A stretch of 64,000 bases of DNA from CAJPPJ01 sp963536495 (GCA_963536495.1 CAUTAF010000005.1:45318-109317), one strand, 5' to 3'; positions 17,015-26,351 are shown, numbered from the stretch's first letter. The notes: a model not told the origin generated them from the letters alone. A program made the numbers and translations.

Positions 17015-17552
17015 TTTCTATTCCTTTTTTCTTTTTCCAAAAATTATAATATTCTTTATATATATCATTCATTTCTATTTCATATATTCCACCAAAATTA
17101 CAAAGTATTTCTAAAACATTTCTTAGTTTTAAATTAAAATCAACAATGCTTTCTATAAGTGCTAAAACCAATTCTGAATTAGATGAATGAGTGTTATATC
17201 TATTATAGGAAAAATCATATAAAATATAGTCTATATCATCTAATGTTACTTGGCGTCTATATTCGGAAAAAAATGCTTTCATTTTATTTTCTAAAACAAT
17301 ATTTTTTTGCAAATTGTTATCGTAAAGATAATTCAAAAATTGTGCTAAACTTATTACTATTTCAGTCATTTTTGATATTCTATCGTTTTTATTCTGATTT
17401 TTCAAATTGTAAAAATCTACTATTTTTTCAACAAGTTTCATTTTTAAATAAACAACATCTTTAAGATTTTTATTTTCTTCTGATTTATCTAATTCTTTTT
17501 GTAATTCCATAATTTCAGTAAATTTTTCAGGAGTTTTATATTTTATTTTCAT
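16995..17552 (-). CDS. Hypothetical helical protein
   Basis: 185 residues from the ATG at 17552, which has AAGGAAG eight bases upstream; an in-frame TTG at 17579 would add ten residues but lacks a site. Predicted mainly helical, with conserved-looking aromatic patches (ILYDFSYNRYNTHSS). No domain recognised. The 3' end overlaps the MmcB-like gene. Confidence 0.72.
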   Translation of the reverse strand: MKIKYKTPEKFTEIMELQKELDKSEENKNLKDVVYLKMKLVEKIVDFYNLKNQNKNDRISKMTEIVISLAQFLNYLYDNNLQKNIVLENKMKAFFSEYRRQVTLDDIDYILYDFSYNRYNTHSSNSELVLALIESIVDFNLKLRNVLEILCNFGGIYEIEMNDIYKEYYNFWKKKKGIENEKNNN

Positions 17553-17565
17553 AATGTCTTCCTTT

Positions 17566-18375
17566 CTATTCTTTCTCAATAGTAAAGGTTAGAGTTATCT
17601 TAGTACCTTTTCTTAATTTTTTACCATAAACATCTCCACCGAAATTTGTTTCAAATATTCCATTTTCATAAGCACTTACCATCAATTCACCATTTTTAGT
17701 AAAATAAAACTCTCTATTTGGAAACAATCTCATTAATTCTTCATAGAAAAATGAAATTTCTTCCTTGTCTGATTGCTTTAAGTAGACAACATTTTTCTTA
17801 AAACTTATGCTATTGTATCTCCCTATTTGAATATAATTAACTAAATAATTTTCTAAGCCTTTTACAAAATTAATTTTTTCTTCTTTTTGATTTAAAAAGC
17901 CATAATTATTTTTCTTAGCCAAATCATAGATTTTGGCTTTGATTTCTTCTAAATTTTTCTCTCTAAATTCTTTTAAAAACGAATTATCTACTATTATTTC
18001 AACTTCAATAGTTTTAGTTTTTTCTTTAGCTTTTTCTTCTTCTTTGTTTTCAAATTTTTCGATAATAGAATTAAGTAAATTCCCATTTTCATCAACAACA
18101 TCTTTATAAAGTCCTTTATTCAAAATATGATTTTCTGTTTTTTCAAAATATTCTTCAGCAATTTTTATATTTATTTCTTTTTGATTTACAGCAAAAACTT
18201 CTAACTGATTTATTGCATTTTGATATTTAGCATTTTCTTTCATTTCTTCTTTTAAAAAAATTTTAGCATAAACAAAAAGTCCTATAAAAAACAGCACCAC
18301 AAATAATAATATAAAAAAACCAAATCTTTCAAGTGAATTATCTAATTCTTGTTCTTCTTTACTTAGCTTGTTCAT
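17566..18375 (-). CDS. Membrane-anchored hypothetical protein
   Basis: 269 residues with a single N-terminal transmembrane helix at about residues 19-41 (FFILLFVVLFFIGLFVYAKIF), preceded by a charged cytoplasmic leader, so the rest is probably outside the cytoplasmic membrane. A coiled segment follows, then an alpha/beta C-terminal region ending TKITLTFTIEKE. There is no lipobox or known domain. It lies next to a two-helix membrane protein gene in the same operon. Confidence 0.75.
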   Translation of the reverse strand: MNKLSKEEQELDNSLERFGFFILLFVVLFFIGLFVYAKIFLKEEMKENAKYQNAINQLEVFAVNQKEINIKIAEEYFEKTENHILNKGLYKDVVDENGNLLNSIIEKFENKEEEKAKEKTKTIEVEIIVDNSFLKEFREKNLEEIKAKIYDLAKKNNYGFLNQKEEKINFVKGLENYLVNYIQIGRYNSISFKKNVVYLKQSDKEEISFFYEELMRLFPNREFYFTKNGELMVSAYENGIFETNFGGDVYGKKLRKGTKITLTFTIEKE

Positions 18376-18385
18376 TTTTTTCCTT

Positions 18386-18802
18386 TCATTTCACAAGTTC
18401 TACTTTTTCTGTTTCAAAAGCCTCAAGAGTTAAAACTTTAAAATCTTTTTTTACTAAAGTATTTCTAAAAAGTTTAACTGATTTTTCTTTTTTGTTTACC
18501 TCTACTTCCATTAGTTCTATATTGCCTTTTTTTACATCAACAAGGATATATTCTTTTCCATTCCATTCTGTTATTTCTAATAAATCTCTTTGAAAAGGTG
18601 AGTTTAATAGAAAAAATCTATGAGTTATCCCAAATATTTTATTTGAATTTAATCCAACAGTAACAAAAATAATTAAAACTAAATAAATCATCAAAGTTCT
18701 TTTAAAAGATTTCTTAGTGAAAAGTATCAATTTTATTTGTATTATTGCATAAAGTAATATAAAACTTAAATATAATATGAAAAAGAATGTTGAATAACTC
18801 AT
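18386..18802 (-). CDS. Small membrane protein
   Basis: 138 residues with two strongly hydrophobic segments near the N-terminus (about residues 4-25 and 34-53), then a soluble C-terminal region of about 75 residues with alternating beta strands (EYILVDVKKGNIELMEVEV). No family recognised. Start ATG at 18802 has an unusually G-rich AGGGGGG ribosome site. Confidence 0.72.
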   Translation of the reverse strand: MSYSTFFFILYLSFILLYAIIQIKLILFTKKSFKRTLMIYLVLIIFVTVGLNSNKIFGITHRFFLLNSPFQRDLLEITEWNGKEYILVDVKKGNIELMEVEVNKKEKSVKLFRNTLVKKDFKVLTLEAFETEKVELVK

Positions 18803-18812
18803 TTATACCCCC

Positions 18813-19211
18813 CTATTTACTATTTGAAAATACATTACCTATAACTTTATAACAAACTCCGTAAATCGTTTTTAAAGTATGTATAGGCTTTTTAACTTTA
18901 ATTCCATTTTCTTTTTTAAAATATATACAATAACATTTTAAATAATCATCATAAATTACTTCTGAATATTCTTCTTTATCAGAATAATCTAATTGCCACT
19001 TAATTATATCACCCTCAAAAGTTTCTTTTGAGTTTATGTCAAAAGTACCTATATTTCTTAATATTAAATATCTTTCTTTAGGTAATTCTTCTAAAGTATC
19101 TAATCTAAAATTCATCTTATATAATTTCCCATTCATATTAAGAAAATAAGCATTTTCATTATCGTTTTCTAAATAAACTTTCTCAACTTTATCCCAAATT
19201 TTAAATTCCAT
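18813..19211 (-). CDS. YopX-like protein
   Basis: 132 residues, close to the usual size of compact YopX proteins. The N-terminus MEFKIWDKVEKVY matches the family's xxFRxWD opening. The central GTFDINSKETFEGDIIK matches D-x-x-x-x-x-x-EGDI, and YKVIGNVFSNSK matches the closing IGN block. Family function is unknown; members are typical of phages and plasmids. It is a more canonical copy than the one at 6529-7101. Confidence 0.78.
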   Translation of the reverse strand: MEFKIWDKVEKVYLENDNENAYFLNMNGKLYKMNFRLDTLEELPKERYLILRNIGTFDINSKETFEGDIIKWQLDYSDKEEYSEVIYDDYLKCYCIYFKKENGIKVKKPIHTLKTIYGVCYKVIGNVFSNSK

Positions 19212-19229
19212 TTACTATCTCTCCTCTTT

Positions 19230-19628
19230 TTATTCTAAAATTATAATTTCTTCTTTTTCTTTTAAAGTATTCCAAAAGTCAGGTTGATAGCCATATTTCT
19301 TTTGAAATCTCAAAATTGTATTATTTAACATTTTATCTAATATTTCTTTATGTTCTTCTGATAATTCCATATATTCAGGGTAGAAATCAGCATTTTCTTG
19401 AATAGTTTCTACAACTTCTCTTACAAGGCTTGTATTTTCTTTATATATTTCGTATTCACATATATATAATTTCTTTTCAGGAAATTGCTTTTGTGTTTTT
19501 TCATCATTTTCCCATTCTTTTTTAGCTTGTTCTATTGCTTTTTCCTTACTATCAAATATATCACTATATATATAATCATCAGCTTTATCAAAAGTATAGA
19601 CATAGTTTTTTATTGTTTTTTTAGCCAT
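19230..19628 (-). CDS. Hypothetical protein
   Basis: 132 residues from the ATG at 19628, with AAAGGTGG seven bases before it (a GTG at 19637 is in frame but has no site). Starts MAKKTIKNYVYTFDK and has an alpha/beta look, with a helix rich in Lys and Glu. No recognisable family. Same operon as its neighbours. Confidence 0.72.
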   Translation of the reverse strand: MAKKTIKNYVYTFDKADDYIYSDIFDSKEKAIEQAKKEWENDEKTQKQFPEKKLYICEYEIYKENTSLVREVVETIQENADFYPEYMELSEEHKEILDKMLNNTILRFQKKYGYQPDFWNTLKEKEEIIILE

Positions 19629-19661
19629 TTTTACCACCTTTATTTACTATTTTCTTATTAT

Positions 19662-21749
19662 TTATTGTATTTTTTTAAATTTTCTTTTAAATTCTTCTTC
19701 AGTATAAAACTCAAATCTAGGTTTATTAGCTGTTTCTGAAAATTTAACTATATATGAATTTGCTTTTATTATAATAACATCTTGATTACTATAAGGACTT
19801 TCCTTATACCAAATTTCTTCTAATTCATCTGCCTCATTAACAATAAAGTTAAATGATTTTTCATCATTAATTTCTAACATTTTTATAATATCAGATATGT
19901 TTTCTTTTGTTACTTGTATACCCTCTACTAAATTTTCTTGTTTGTACCCATAACCTAAATTTTTATTTACCATATCTCTAATATTTTTCCAAGTTTCAAT
20001 CCATAATGTTTCTTTAACTTTTTCTGCCTCTTCATAGTTACCAAAAAAGTTTCCTAATTTATGTCTTTTTTCATCTAAATAAGTTCCTTTATTAATTTCT
20101 CTTAGTATGTTTCCATTTGAGAAATCAAGACAATAATATTCTGAATTTAATCTCCATTTTATATTATTTGTATATTTTTCTTTTGCACCTCTATATCTAT
20201 TTTGGTAAATATCAGAACTTAAAACTTGATTAGCAATTTCCAGTGTCGTGAAATAATTACCTATTTTAAATCTTTCATTATCTATACTATCATAATTTTC
20301 TATTACTGAAATTATATTTTCTTCAAATAAAAAATAATAAGTTTCTCCCTTATTTAATCTTATTTTATTTGAAAAACTATTTTCATCTAAATAATATAAA
20401 TTTTCTTTAAAAAGATTTTTATAATCATTTTTTAATTTAACAGCTTTTTTATTAACTTTTTCTTCTTCTTTATTAGTTTCTGCCATTTCATTATTTATTT
20501 TATCTATTTCTTCTTTAAATTTCTTATCATCATCTGAAATTTCTTTTTTTAAATCATACCCTCTTATAATATATCCTTTTTCTTTCATTAAATTATTAGT
20601 GAAATCTTTTATTCTTTTTATAGAATTATGATAATGGACTTTTAAAAATTCTATTGCCTCATTTTTTGTATTAAAATAGTTTCCCTCTTCAAAATCAAAA
20701 TTTGAATTAAAAGCAATATTTAATTCTGTACTTATAGTCGGTTCTCCAAGAAGAAAATCAATAGTATAGTAAACATCACTTCTTCTTATATTTTTATTTT
20801 TTCTATAATCCCAAAATCTATTCTTCCATACATCTGAATTAAGAACTTTTTTAGCGATTTCTAATGTTTTAAAATAATTTCCTGTATAATAATCTTCATT
20901 ACTATACAATTCATTATTAGCTTTTACAAAATTATAATCAATAGTAAAATATACTCTGCCTTTTTCTGCTCTCCAATAACTATTATTATATGTTTTTTTA
21001 TATGTTTTATCATAATTTTCTTCATTTATAATATTTTCATCTTGATATTCATTTTCATTTAAAATAAAATCTTCATCAGTTATATTTTTAACAAAATTTT
21101 TAATTTCATTTTGAGAATTTTCTAAATTATTTTTAAAAAAGTCTATAACTTCATCAAATTCATTAAAATAATTACCCTCATTATAATTTTTATTATCATA
21201 TTTATCATAAAAATCCCCATAAACTGAATATGGCAAATATGGATTATGCAAATTAATAGTAAAATACGCACTATTTTGTACTCTTTTTATATTTTTTCTA
21301 TATTTTTTAAATCTATTTTTCCATACATCTGAATTAAGAACTTGCTTAGCAATCTCTAATGTTTTAAAATAGTTTCCTGAATTATAATTATTAACATCAT
21401 AAGCCTTATTTTCTTCTATATTATCTTCTATTTTATCTTCGTAAGAAATCACATCAAGTTTTATACAATAATATTTTTCTCCTTTATTTGCTCTCCATAA
21501 GTTTGTATTTTCATTTTTAATGGTATTATTATTTTTCATTTTTTCAAATTTTTTAGCTGTATTCTCAAAAATTCTTTTTCCTATTTCTCCACTATACATC
21601 TCATCATAACTTATTTTATTTTTACTACTCCAAAATAAACTTCCCTCATCATCATCTTCTTCATCACTATGAAAAAACATACTTTTATCATCATTTTCTG
21701 CTTTTCTTCTAGCTATATCATCTTCATTATCACTAAAAAACATTCCCAT
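19662..21749 (-). CDS. Six-repeat protein with GNYF modules
   Basis: 695 residues from the ATG at 21749 (AAAGGGGG site; a TTG at 21770 is rejected). After an acidic N-terminus with many Asp/Glu, six modules of roughly 60-90 residues recur: a GExYYxI-type strand, a variable middle, then GNYFxTxEIAxxVL (or GNYFNE/GNFFGN variants) and a helix. The first type carries LNSDVWKNRF; the second carries a longer helix. Similar W-x-x-x-x-G-x-x-Y-Y repeats occur in phage and clostridial proteins thought to bind surfaces or ligands, but no known family name can be given safely. A Lys/Glu coiled linker (about 410-450) separates repeats 4 and 5. No signal peptide. Confidence 0.85.
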   Translation of the reverse strand: MGMFFSDNEDDIARRKAENDDKSMFFHSDEEDDDEGSLFWSSKNKISYDEMYSGEIGKRIFENTAKKFEKMKNNNTIKNENTNLWRANKGEKYYCIKLDVISYEDKIEDNIEENKAYDVNNYNSGNYFKTLEIAKQVLNSDVWKNRFKKYRKNIKRVQNSAYFTINLHNPYLPYSVYGDFYDKYDNKNYNEGNYFNEFDEVIDFFKNNLENSQNEIKNFVKNITDEDFILNENEYQDENIINEENYDKTYKKTYNNSYWRAEKGRVYFTIDYNFVKANNELYSNEDYYTGNYFKTLEIAKKVLNSDVWKNRFWDYRKNKNIRRSDVYYTIDFLLGEPTISTELNIAFNSNFDFEEGNYFNTKNEAIEFLKVHYHNSIKRIKDFTNNLMKEKGYIIRGYDLKKEISDDDKKFKEEIDKINNEMAETNKEEEKVNKKAVKLKNDYKNLFKENLYYLDENSFSNKIRLNKGETYYFLFEENIISVIENYDSIDNERFKIGNYFTTLEIANQVLSSDIYQNRYRGAKEKYTNNIKWRLNSEYYCLDFSNGNILREINKGTYLDEKRHKLGNFFGNYEEAEKVKETLWIETWKNIRDMVNKNLGYGYKQENLVEGIQVTKENISDIIKMLEINDEKSFNFIVNEADELEEIWYKESPYSNQDVIIIKANSYIVKFSETANKPRFEFYTEEEFKRKFKKIQ

Positions 21750-21778
21750 AAAATTACCCCCTTTTAACAAAATTGCTT

Positions 21779-22114
21779 TTATTTTCTTAAATATGATAAA
21801 ACTTCTTCATCAGTTGCCTTAGAAAATTCATCTTCAGCTTTTAACAAAGCTATATCAAAATTTTCCATTTCAATTTTATATTTTTTAATTAAGTAACTTT
21901 TTATTTTTTCTTTTATTGTGAAAATATCAAGTGATATATAAGTCATTTTATCGCCATTACTTAATTCTAAAATGAACCAACTTTCCTTAGCATTTATATT
22001 ATAATCTACATTATATTTATCTTTAAGTTTATTCAATCCGTTTATAATTTCACTTAGAACAAAACAATAGACTTTTCTTTTTCTTTTTTGCTCTAAAACA
22101 GTTTCTTTCTTCAT
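21779..22114 (-). CDS. Small hypothetical protein
   Basis: 111 residues, mixed alpha/beta with a basic N-terminus (KRKRKVYCFVLSEI) and a strand DKMTYISLDIF. Start ATG at 22114 with AAGGTGG upstream. No domain recognised; part of the long leftward operon. Confidence 0.72.
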   Translation of the reverse strand: MKKETVLEQKRKRKVYCFVLSEIINGLNKLKDKYNVDYNINAKESWFILELSNGDKMTYISLDIFTIKEKIKSYLIKKYKIEMENFDIALLKAEDEFSKATDEEVLSYLRK

Positions 22115-22131
22115 TTTTTTACCACCTTTGA

Positions 22132-22602
22132 TTAATTTTTAATTTTTAAAACATTATCGTCAACATCTCTAATCCACATTTCAATATATTCATTAAAAAC
22201 TTTAGTTATATCAGTTATCATTGATTTCAAGATAACTCCTATCATTTTTTTCTTATGAGTATTAGCTGTATCAAATATTAATATAGAAAAAAACATTGTT
22301 TTTAAAAGTTCTAAATTATTAACATCTGTTTCATTATAATCAAATTCTTTAAATTCTCTTTCTAAAACTTCTAAAACATCATTTATCACTGTATGATTAA
22401 TATAGTTTTCAAATCTATGCACTAATATTTCAGTTGTTTTTATAATTCGTGTTAGAACACCTTTATAATATCTGTTTAAAACATATTTTTCTGTATCTAT
22501 TTCCCAAAGTTCCTTATGTCTTTTTATTTGAAGATAGAATATGTAAATCATTGTTATTCCTGTCATATCTCCGTCTTTATGCTTTATCTTAACTTTCCTC
22601 AT
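22132..22602 (-). CDS. Hypothetical helical protein
   Basis: 156 residues from the ATG at 22602, with AAGGTG seven bases upstream (GTG at 22611 rejected). Predicted all-helical after a short beta opening (MRKVKIKHKDGD), with many hydrophobic heptads. No family recognised. Confidence 0.72.
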   Translation of the reverse strand: MRKVKIKHKDGDMTGITMIYIFYLQIKRHKELWEIDTEKYVLNRYYKGVLTRIIKTTEILVHRFENYINHTVINDVLEVLEREFKEFDYNETDVNNLELLKTMFFSILIFDTANTHKKKMIGVILKSMITDITKVFNEYIEMWIRDVDDNVLKIKN

Positions 22603-22619
22603 TTTTTTCACCTTATTAT

Positions 22620-23009
22620 CTAAATTTTAGTCGCTTTTAATAATTCAAAGTAATCAATTCCTTTTTTAGATTGCCTTTTTCCTATAAAAAAATAATATTC
22701 TGTAAAATTGTTTCCATATTCAGAAAATTCTGTTTCTTTGATTTTATCTGTATAAGTTATATTGTCTTCTGTAACAGCATAAATCCTATATTTTTTATTA
22801 GTTGCTAAGTCAGTAAAATATAAAATCATATCCATATTTTTATTAAAAACTTTAAAATCAAGTCTAACTTTAACTTTATTTATAGGTAAATCTGTTGATT
22901 GATATTCGTTCATTGGCAACTTCAATTCAGTTGCACGATAGTATGTTAAACCTCTACGATTATTTATGAAATCTAATTGTAAAAGTGTCTTTAATTCGTG
23001 TTCTCTCAT
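22620..23009 (-). CDS. Hypothetical beta-rich protein
   Basis: 129 residues with alternating beta strands (KVRLDFKVFNKNMDMILYF, YRIYAVTEDNITYTD, YYFFIGKRQSKKG). The pattern suggests a small single-domain OB- or SH3-like fold, but this is only an impression. Start ATG 23009 with AAAGGGGG upstream. Confidence 0.7.
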   Translation of the reverse strand: MREHELKTLLQLDFINNRRGLTYYRATELKLPMNEYQSTDLPINKVKVRLDFKVFNKNMDMILYFTDLATNKKYRIYAVTEDNITYTDKIKETEFSEYGNNFTEYYFFIGKRQSKKGIDYFELLKATKI

Positions 23010-23049
23010 TTAAAAATACCCCCTTTTAAAAAAATATAGTTGAAAATTT

Positions 23050-23511
23050 TTAATTAAAATATTCTTCCTTTCTATATATTTCATTTTTTTTAGGATATTC
23101 AACACCTTTTACCAATTCTTCTATATACAACAGTTTCATTTTATTGAAAATATGTCCTGAAGTTTTGAAAATTCTAAAATTGATAATATCATATTTATTT
23201 ACTAATTCTAAGATTTCTTCTTCTGTTAGTTCAACAAATTTATGAAATTTATCATTTTCTTTATGAGTAAGACTTATTCTTTTGATATTGATTTTTTCTT
23301 TGTTCTTTAATTCTTTGTTCTTTAATTCTTTGTTATTTAATTCTTTATTATTTAATTCTTTGTTTTCTAAAATGCAATGTTCTTCATCTATAACGATTGA
23401 ATATTTTTTATAATAACCTGCGAATAAAGTAGTTTTGTATTCACTATCTGCTTTTTTTAAAAGTTCAAACCTATCTTTATCCAAAGAAAAATTTCCTTTT
23501 AACTTTCTCAT
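23050..23511 (-). CDS. Hypothetical protein with an internal NNKEL repeat
   Basis: 153 residues. Residues about 50-70 contain four tandem copies of a five-residue unit (ELNNK/ELKNK), encoded by a 15-bp minisatellite at 23297-23356. Around it the protein has a beta-rich N-terminus (FAGYYKKYSIVIDEEH) and an alpha/beta C-terminus. First gene of the long operon; promoter at 23559-23587. Start ATG with a GGGGG site. Confidence 0.78.
   Translation of the reverse strand: MRKLKGNFSLDKDRFELLKKADSEYKTTLFAGYYKKYSIVIDEEHCILENKELNNKELNNKELKNKELKNKEKINIKRISLTHKENDKFHKFVELTEEEILELVNKYDIINFRIFKTSGHIFNKMKLLYIEELVKGVEYPKKNEIYRKEEYFN
23297..23356. repeat. 15-bp tandem repeat, four units, in frame
   Basis: Four 15-bp units of the type TCTTTGTTCTTTAAT (plus strand), the last two with one or two changes. 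Being a multiple of three, copy-number change keeps the reading frame. Confidence 0.9.
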
Positions 23512-23558
23512 TCTAAAAACCCCCTATTAACTGTAATTAACTCTAAATTTATAGATAT

Positions 23559-23587
23559 ATTATACCATAAAATTCATAAAATTTCAA
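23559..23587 (-). promoter_or_regulatory. Promoter of the long small-protein operon
   Basis: Minus strand TTGAAA (23582-23587), 17 bp, TGGTATAAT (TATAAT 23559-23564). No operator palindrome of either type, so likely constitutive. About 50 bases upstream of the 23511 start. Confidence 0.8.
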
Positions 23588-23599
23588 GTCTAAAATAAG

Positions 23600-23623
23600 A
23601 AAAAGGACAATAAAGTCCTTTTT
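23600..23623 (-). terminator. Terminator after the DnaQ-like gene
   Basis: AAAAAGGAC / GTCCTTTTT hairpin with a six-base loop and T run, directly beyond the stop at 23634. Confidence 0.8.
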
Positions 23624-23633
23624 AAAAATTTAA

Positions 23634-24209
23634 TTAACTTTTCATTAATTGTAAGAATTTTGTTATTAACTTTTTAGTTGCGATTATATCACCTAAACTG
23701 TTATGAGCATTTATTTTAATCTCAAAATGATTACACCAAGTTTCTAATCTGTTATTTTCAAGTATTGGTAGTTTACCAACCATTTGTAACATTCTTATAG
23801 AATGGAATGGGTCGATTGGATAAGAGCTAAAATAACTAAATAAGAAATAATTCCTATTTCTTTTAAAGAAACTATCTATTACTTTTATATCAAAGTCCAC
23901 ATTATATCCTGCTACGATAAATTTGTCATTTTTATCAAATTTATCTACATATTTATCTAAAAAAGCTACAAATTCTTTATACACATCTTTTTCATCATAA
24001 CAATTTATATTCTGAAAATCTTCAAATTTTCTTCCTTGAACTGCTAATGCCTCTAAACTAAAACTAGCATTTTTAAAAGGTTTTACATAAGCATTAAACA
24101 TAGCTTTTGTTTCTTTATCAACAACTACTATTGCACTTAATTGTGTTAAAGCACAAGTTTCTACATCTAATCCACCTGTTTCTACATCTATAAATATAAT
24201 TTTATTCAT
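23634..24209 (-). CDS. DnaQ-like DEDDh 3'-5' exonuclease
   Basis: 191 residues forming one exonuclease domain. The acidic metal ligands are visible: D8 and E10 (FIDVETGG), D105/D107 (YNVDFDIK), H169 (AHNSLGD) and D174, giving the DEDDh signature. Family members trim DNA or RNA 3' ends in proofreading or repair. It is a stand-alone domain without polymerase sequence. Monocistronic, with its own promoter carrying the 18-bp palindrome (24260-24288). Its leader GGAGTGATGA closely resembles those of the small genes at 62354-63518. Confidence 0.92.
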   Translation of the reverse strand: MNKIIFIDVETGGLDVETCALTQLSAIVVVDKETKAMFNAYVKPFKNASFSLEALAVQGRKFEDFQNINCYDEKDVYKEFVAFLDKYVDKFDKNDKFIVAGYNVDFDIKVIDSFFKRNRNYFLFSYFSSYPIDPFHSIRMLQMVGKLPILENNRLETWCNHFEIKINAHNSLGDIIATKKLITKFLQLMKS

Positions 24210-24259
24210 TACTCATCACTCCTTAAATTTAAAATATTTATTTTCCTTTTGTTATGTAC

Positions 24260-24288
24260 ATTATATCATAATATATATATTATGTCAA
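24260..24288 (-). promoter_or_regulatory. Exonuclease promoter with 18-bp spacer palindrome
   Basis: Minus strand TTGACA (24283-24288), 17 bp spacer, TGATATAAT (TATAAT 24260-24265). The palindrome CATAATATATATATTATG covers 24267-24284, filling the spacer and touching the -35. Identical to four other promoters. Confidence 0.85.
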
Positions 24289-24310
24289 ATTAAAGTTCTT
24301 TCCAAAATAA

Positions 24311-24358
24311 AAAAAGACAAAAGATAATTTATTATCATAAAATTATCACTCATCTTTT
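24311..24358 (-). terminator. Terminator after the 24376 gene
   Basis: Stem GATAATTT / AAATTATC (24323-24330, 24340-24347), extended by AAGATG/GTCTT pairing and ending in a T run on the minus strand. Confidence 0.6.
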
Positions 24359-24375
24359 TATTTTTAATTTATTTT

Positions 24376-24741
24376 TTAAAATAATCTCTGTAATAGTGTT
24401 TTAAGCAATTTTAGTATAAAGTCTTGAGTTTTTATAAGTCCTACATTTATATCTTTAAAAACTATGATAAGAACAGCTATAACAAATAACAATTCAAATG
24501 CTAAGACAAATATGATTGATAAAGACTTTATTTCCATTGTTTTCAAATAAATAAAATAAATTTCATAAAAGCACATTGTCAAAAATGTTATTATCCACAA
24601 AATAAACAACTTAAAATTTATACTTGATATAGTTATTTCATTTACTTCTTCTAATTTGTAACGATAATAAAATGTAATTAAGTATTCAATAACAAAAATC
24701 AAGTTATATGTAAAAAACCTAAAAAATTTGTTATTAACCAT
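24376..24741 (-). CDS. Small three-helix membrane protein
   Basis: 121 residues from the ATG at 24741, which has AAGGGG just upstream; an ATG at 24756 overlaps the helicase stop and lacks a site. Three hydrophobic segments at roughly residues 5-25, 42-62 and 70-92 alternate with charged loops. A C-terminal amphipathic helix (FILKLLKTLLQRLF) follows. No family recognised. Coupled to the helicase gene. Confidence 0.72.
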   Translation of the reverse strand: MVNNKFFRFFTYNLIFVIEYLITFYYRYKLEEVNEITISSINFKLFILWIITFLTMCFYEIYFIYLKTMEIKSLSIIFVLAFELLFVIAVLIIVFKDINVGLIKTQDFILKLLKTLLQRLF

Positions 24742-24755
24742 ATTTCCCCTTTTCA

Positions 24756-26351
24756 TTATCTTTGTTGAGATAATTTCATAAGCATTTTAAAGTCAAAATC
24801 TTTTTTATTATCTAAAAGAGATTTAATATATTCTTCCATACTATCTTCTACTATATATTCATAGACAGTAACATTCTTTTCTTGTCCTTGTCTATACGCT
24901 CTTCCTAGTGATTGTGAGTAATCTTGGTAACTCCAAGTAGGTGAAAAATAAACAACATCAGTACAATATTGCAACTCTATTCCAGCCCCACCTGCTTGAA
25001 TTTGTACTAAAGTTATAGTATTTTCAAGGTTTTCATAATCTTGGAAATCAGGTAGGTTGTTTTCTCCACCTCTAACTTCATATATTGTTTTGTTAGAAAA
25101 ATCATTATCTTCTGATTTCTTTTCTATTCTTTCTTGAATAGCTTTCATTATATATTCTCTTTCTATTTTGAAATTATAGAAAACTAATACATTGTTCCTT
25201 GTACCCTCTAAAAATTCCATTAAGAAATCAACCTTATCTAATATGTTAGCATATTGTCTTCCTAATGCAAATATTTTAGCGACACTTACTAATCCATCAT
25301 CAATTTGATTTAAGAAATCAATTTTAAAATCATTAACTGTTTTTTTAGATAATTCTTTTTCTTTTTTAGCTTGTATCTTCTTAATAGCGTCAGCTAATTT
25401 AAAAGTAGATATTTCTCGAACTAATTTATTAAATTTTTCATCTTGAATTTTATCTATTTCATTTTCAAAATTAGAATTATTTTCTGTTTCTCCAAAATTA
25501 ATAGTACCTGAAAATTTAGTTAAAAATTCTCCGAAAGTTGCCTCTAATTCCATATATTCAGAAGATTTAGGGAAAAAATTTGTTACTTTTATAAGTTTAG
25601 GTAAATCTAAACATTCTTCTTTCTTTAAAGGTTTTGAAGAGAAACTTTTAAATTCTTCATCTACCTTTTCTCTATTATTCCAAAATCTATCTTCTCTTTC
25701 AGGAACTCTCACATTGTAAAGTTTAAACATTCTTTCACTATAAGTTGCATTTTTCATTTCATATTGATATGCACTTTCATAGAACCCAGCTGTCGCAAGA
25801 TAAACGCCTAAATCTATATAACCATTAGGATATGGTGTTGCTGATAACATACACCACCCATCACTCTCTTTTAAAGAATGGAATAAAGCCTTACTTCTTT
25901 TAGATGTCCTATTTTTCATATAATGGCACTCATCTATTATGAAAAAAGTATCTGAAAACATTTCAGATAACATTTTACTTCTTGTTCCTGATAAAGAAAT
26001 ACCCTTTATGGGTTTCATATCTAAAATATGTTTAGTTCTTTTAACAATTTCTGCATAAGTTATTACCTCATAATTAGGTATAGATATTTTTTCTGAAAAC
26101 TCTACATTTTTAATTTCTCTATCCCAACCTTTTTCTTTAACCTTTTGAGCAGGTGCTACAATTATAAGGTTAGTATTTTCATCTTTTCTATGTCTTAAAT
26201 AATGGTGTATAGCCATTAAAGACTTTCCTGTTCCAGTATCGGTTATATACATATAATTTTTTTCAGAACCATCTACTAATTCTTTCTGATATTCAAACAT
26301 CTTTCTAAATTTTGGTATGTATTCTTTTACTTCTTTTTTCTTTTTAGCCAT
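24756..26351 (-). CDS. SNF2/superfamily 2 helicase-like ATPase
   Basis: 531 residues. Motifs: Walker A TDTGTGKS (37-44), motif II DECH (140-143) in FIIDECHYMKNR, motif III LSATPYPNG (169 onward), motif V in VQIQAGGAGIELQ and motif VI QSLGRAYRQGQ (480-490). The QAGGAGIELQ and GRAYRQGQ pair is typical of SNF2-like phage and plasmid ATPases, which translocate on double-stranded DNA. No extra nuclease domain is fused. It is one of several genes here (with the UvrD-like helicase and exonucleases) that suggest DNA replication or repair work on the element. Start ATG 26351 with AAAGGAG. Confidence 0.92.
   Translation of the reverse strand: MAKKKKEVKEYIPKFRKMFEYQKELVDGSEKNYMYITDTGTGKSLMAIHHYLRHRKDENTNLIIVAPAQKVKEKGWDREIKNVEFSEKISIPNYEVITYAEIVKRTKHILDMKPIKGISLSGTRSKMLSEMFSDTFFIIDECHYMKNRTSKRSKALFHSLKESDGWCMLSATPYPNGYIDLGVYLATAGFYESAYQYEMKNATYSERMFKLYNVRVPEREDRFWNNREKVDEEFKSFSSKPLKKEECLDLPKLIKVTNFFPKSSEYMELEATFGEFLTKFSGTINFGETENNSNFENEIDKIQDEKFNKLVREISTFKLADAIKKIQAKKEKELSKKTVNDFKIDFLNQIDDGLVSVAKIFALGRQYANILDKVDFLMEFLEGTRNNVLVFYNFKIEREYIMKAIQERIEKKSEDNDFSNKTIYEVRGGENNLPDFQDYENLENTITLVQIQAGGAGIELQYCTDVVYFSPTWSYQDYSQSLGRAYRQGQEKNVTVYEYIVEDSMEEYIKSLLDNKKDFDFKMLMKLSQQR

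Noticed and set aside
23297..23356. Short repeats that might suggest a CRISPR array
   Set aside because: The 15-bp units are directly adjacent without spacers and lie in frame in a gene. No cas gene is present.
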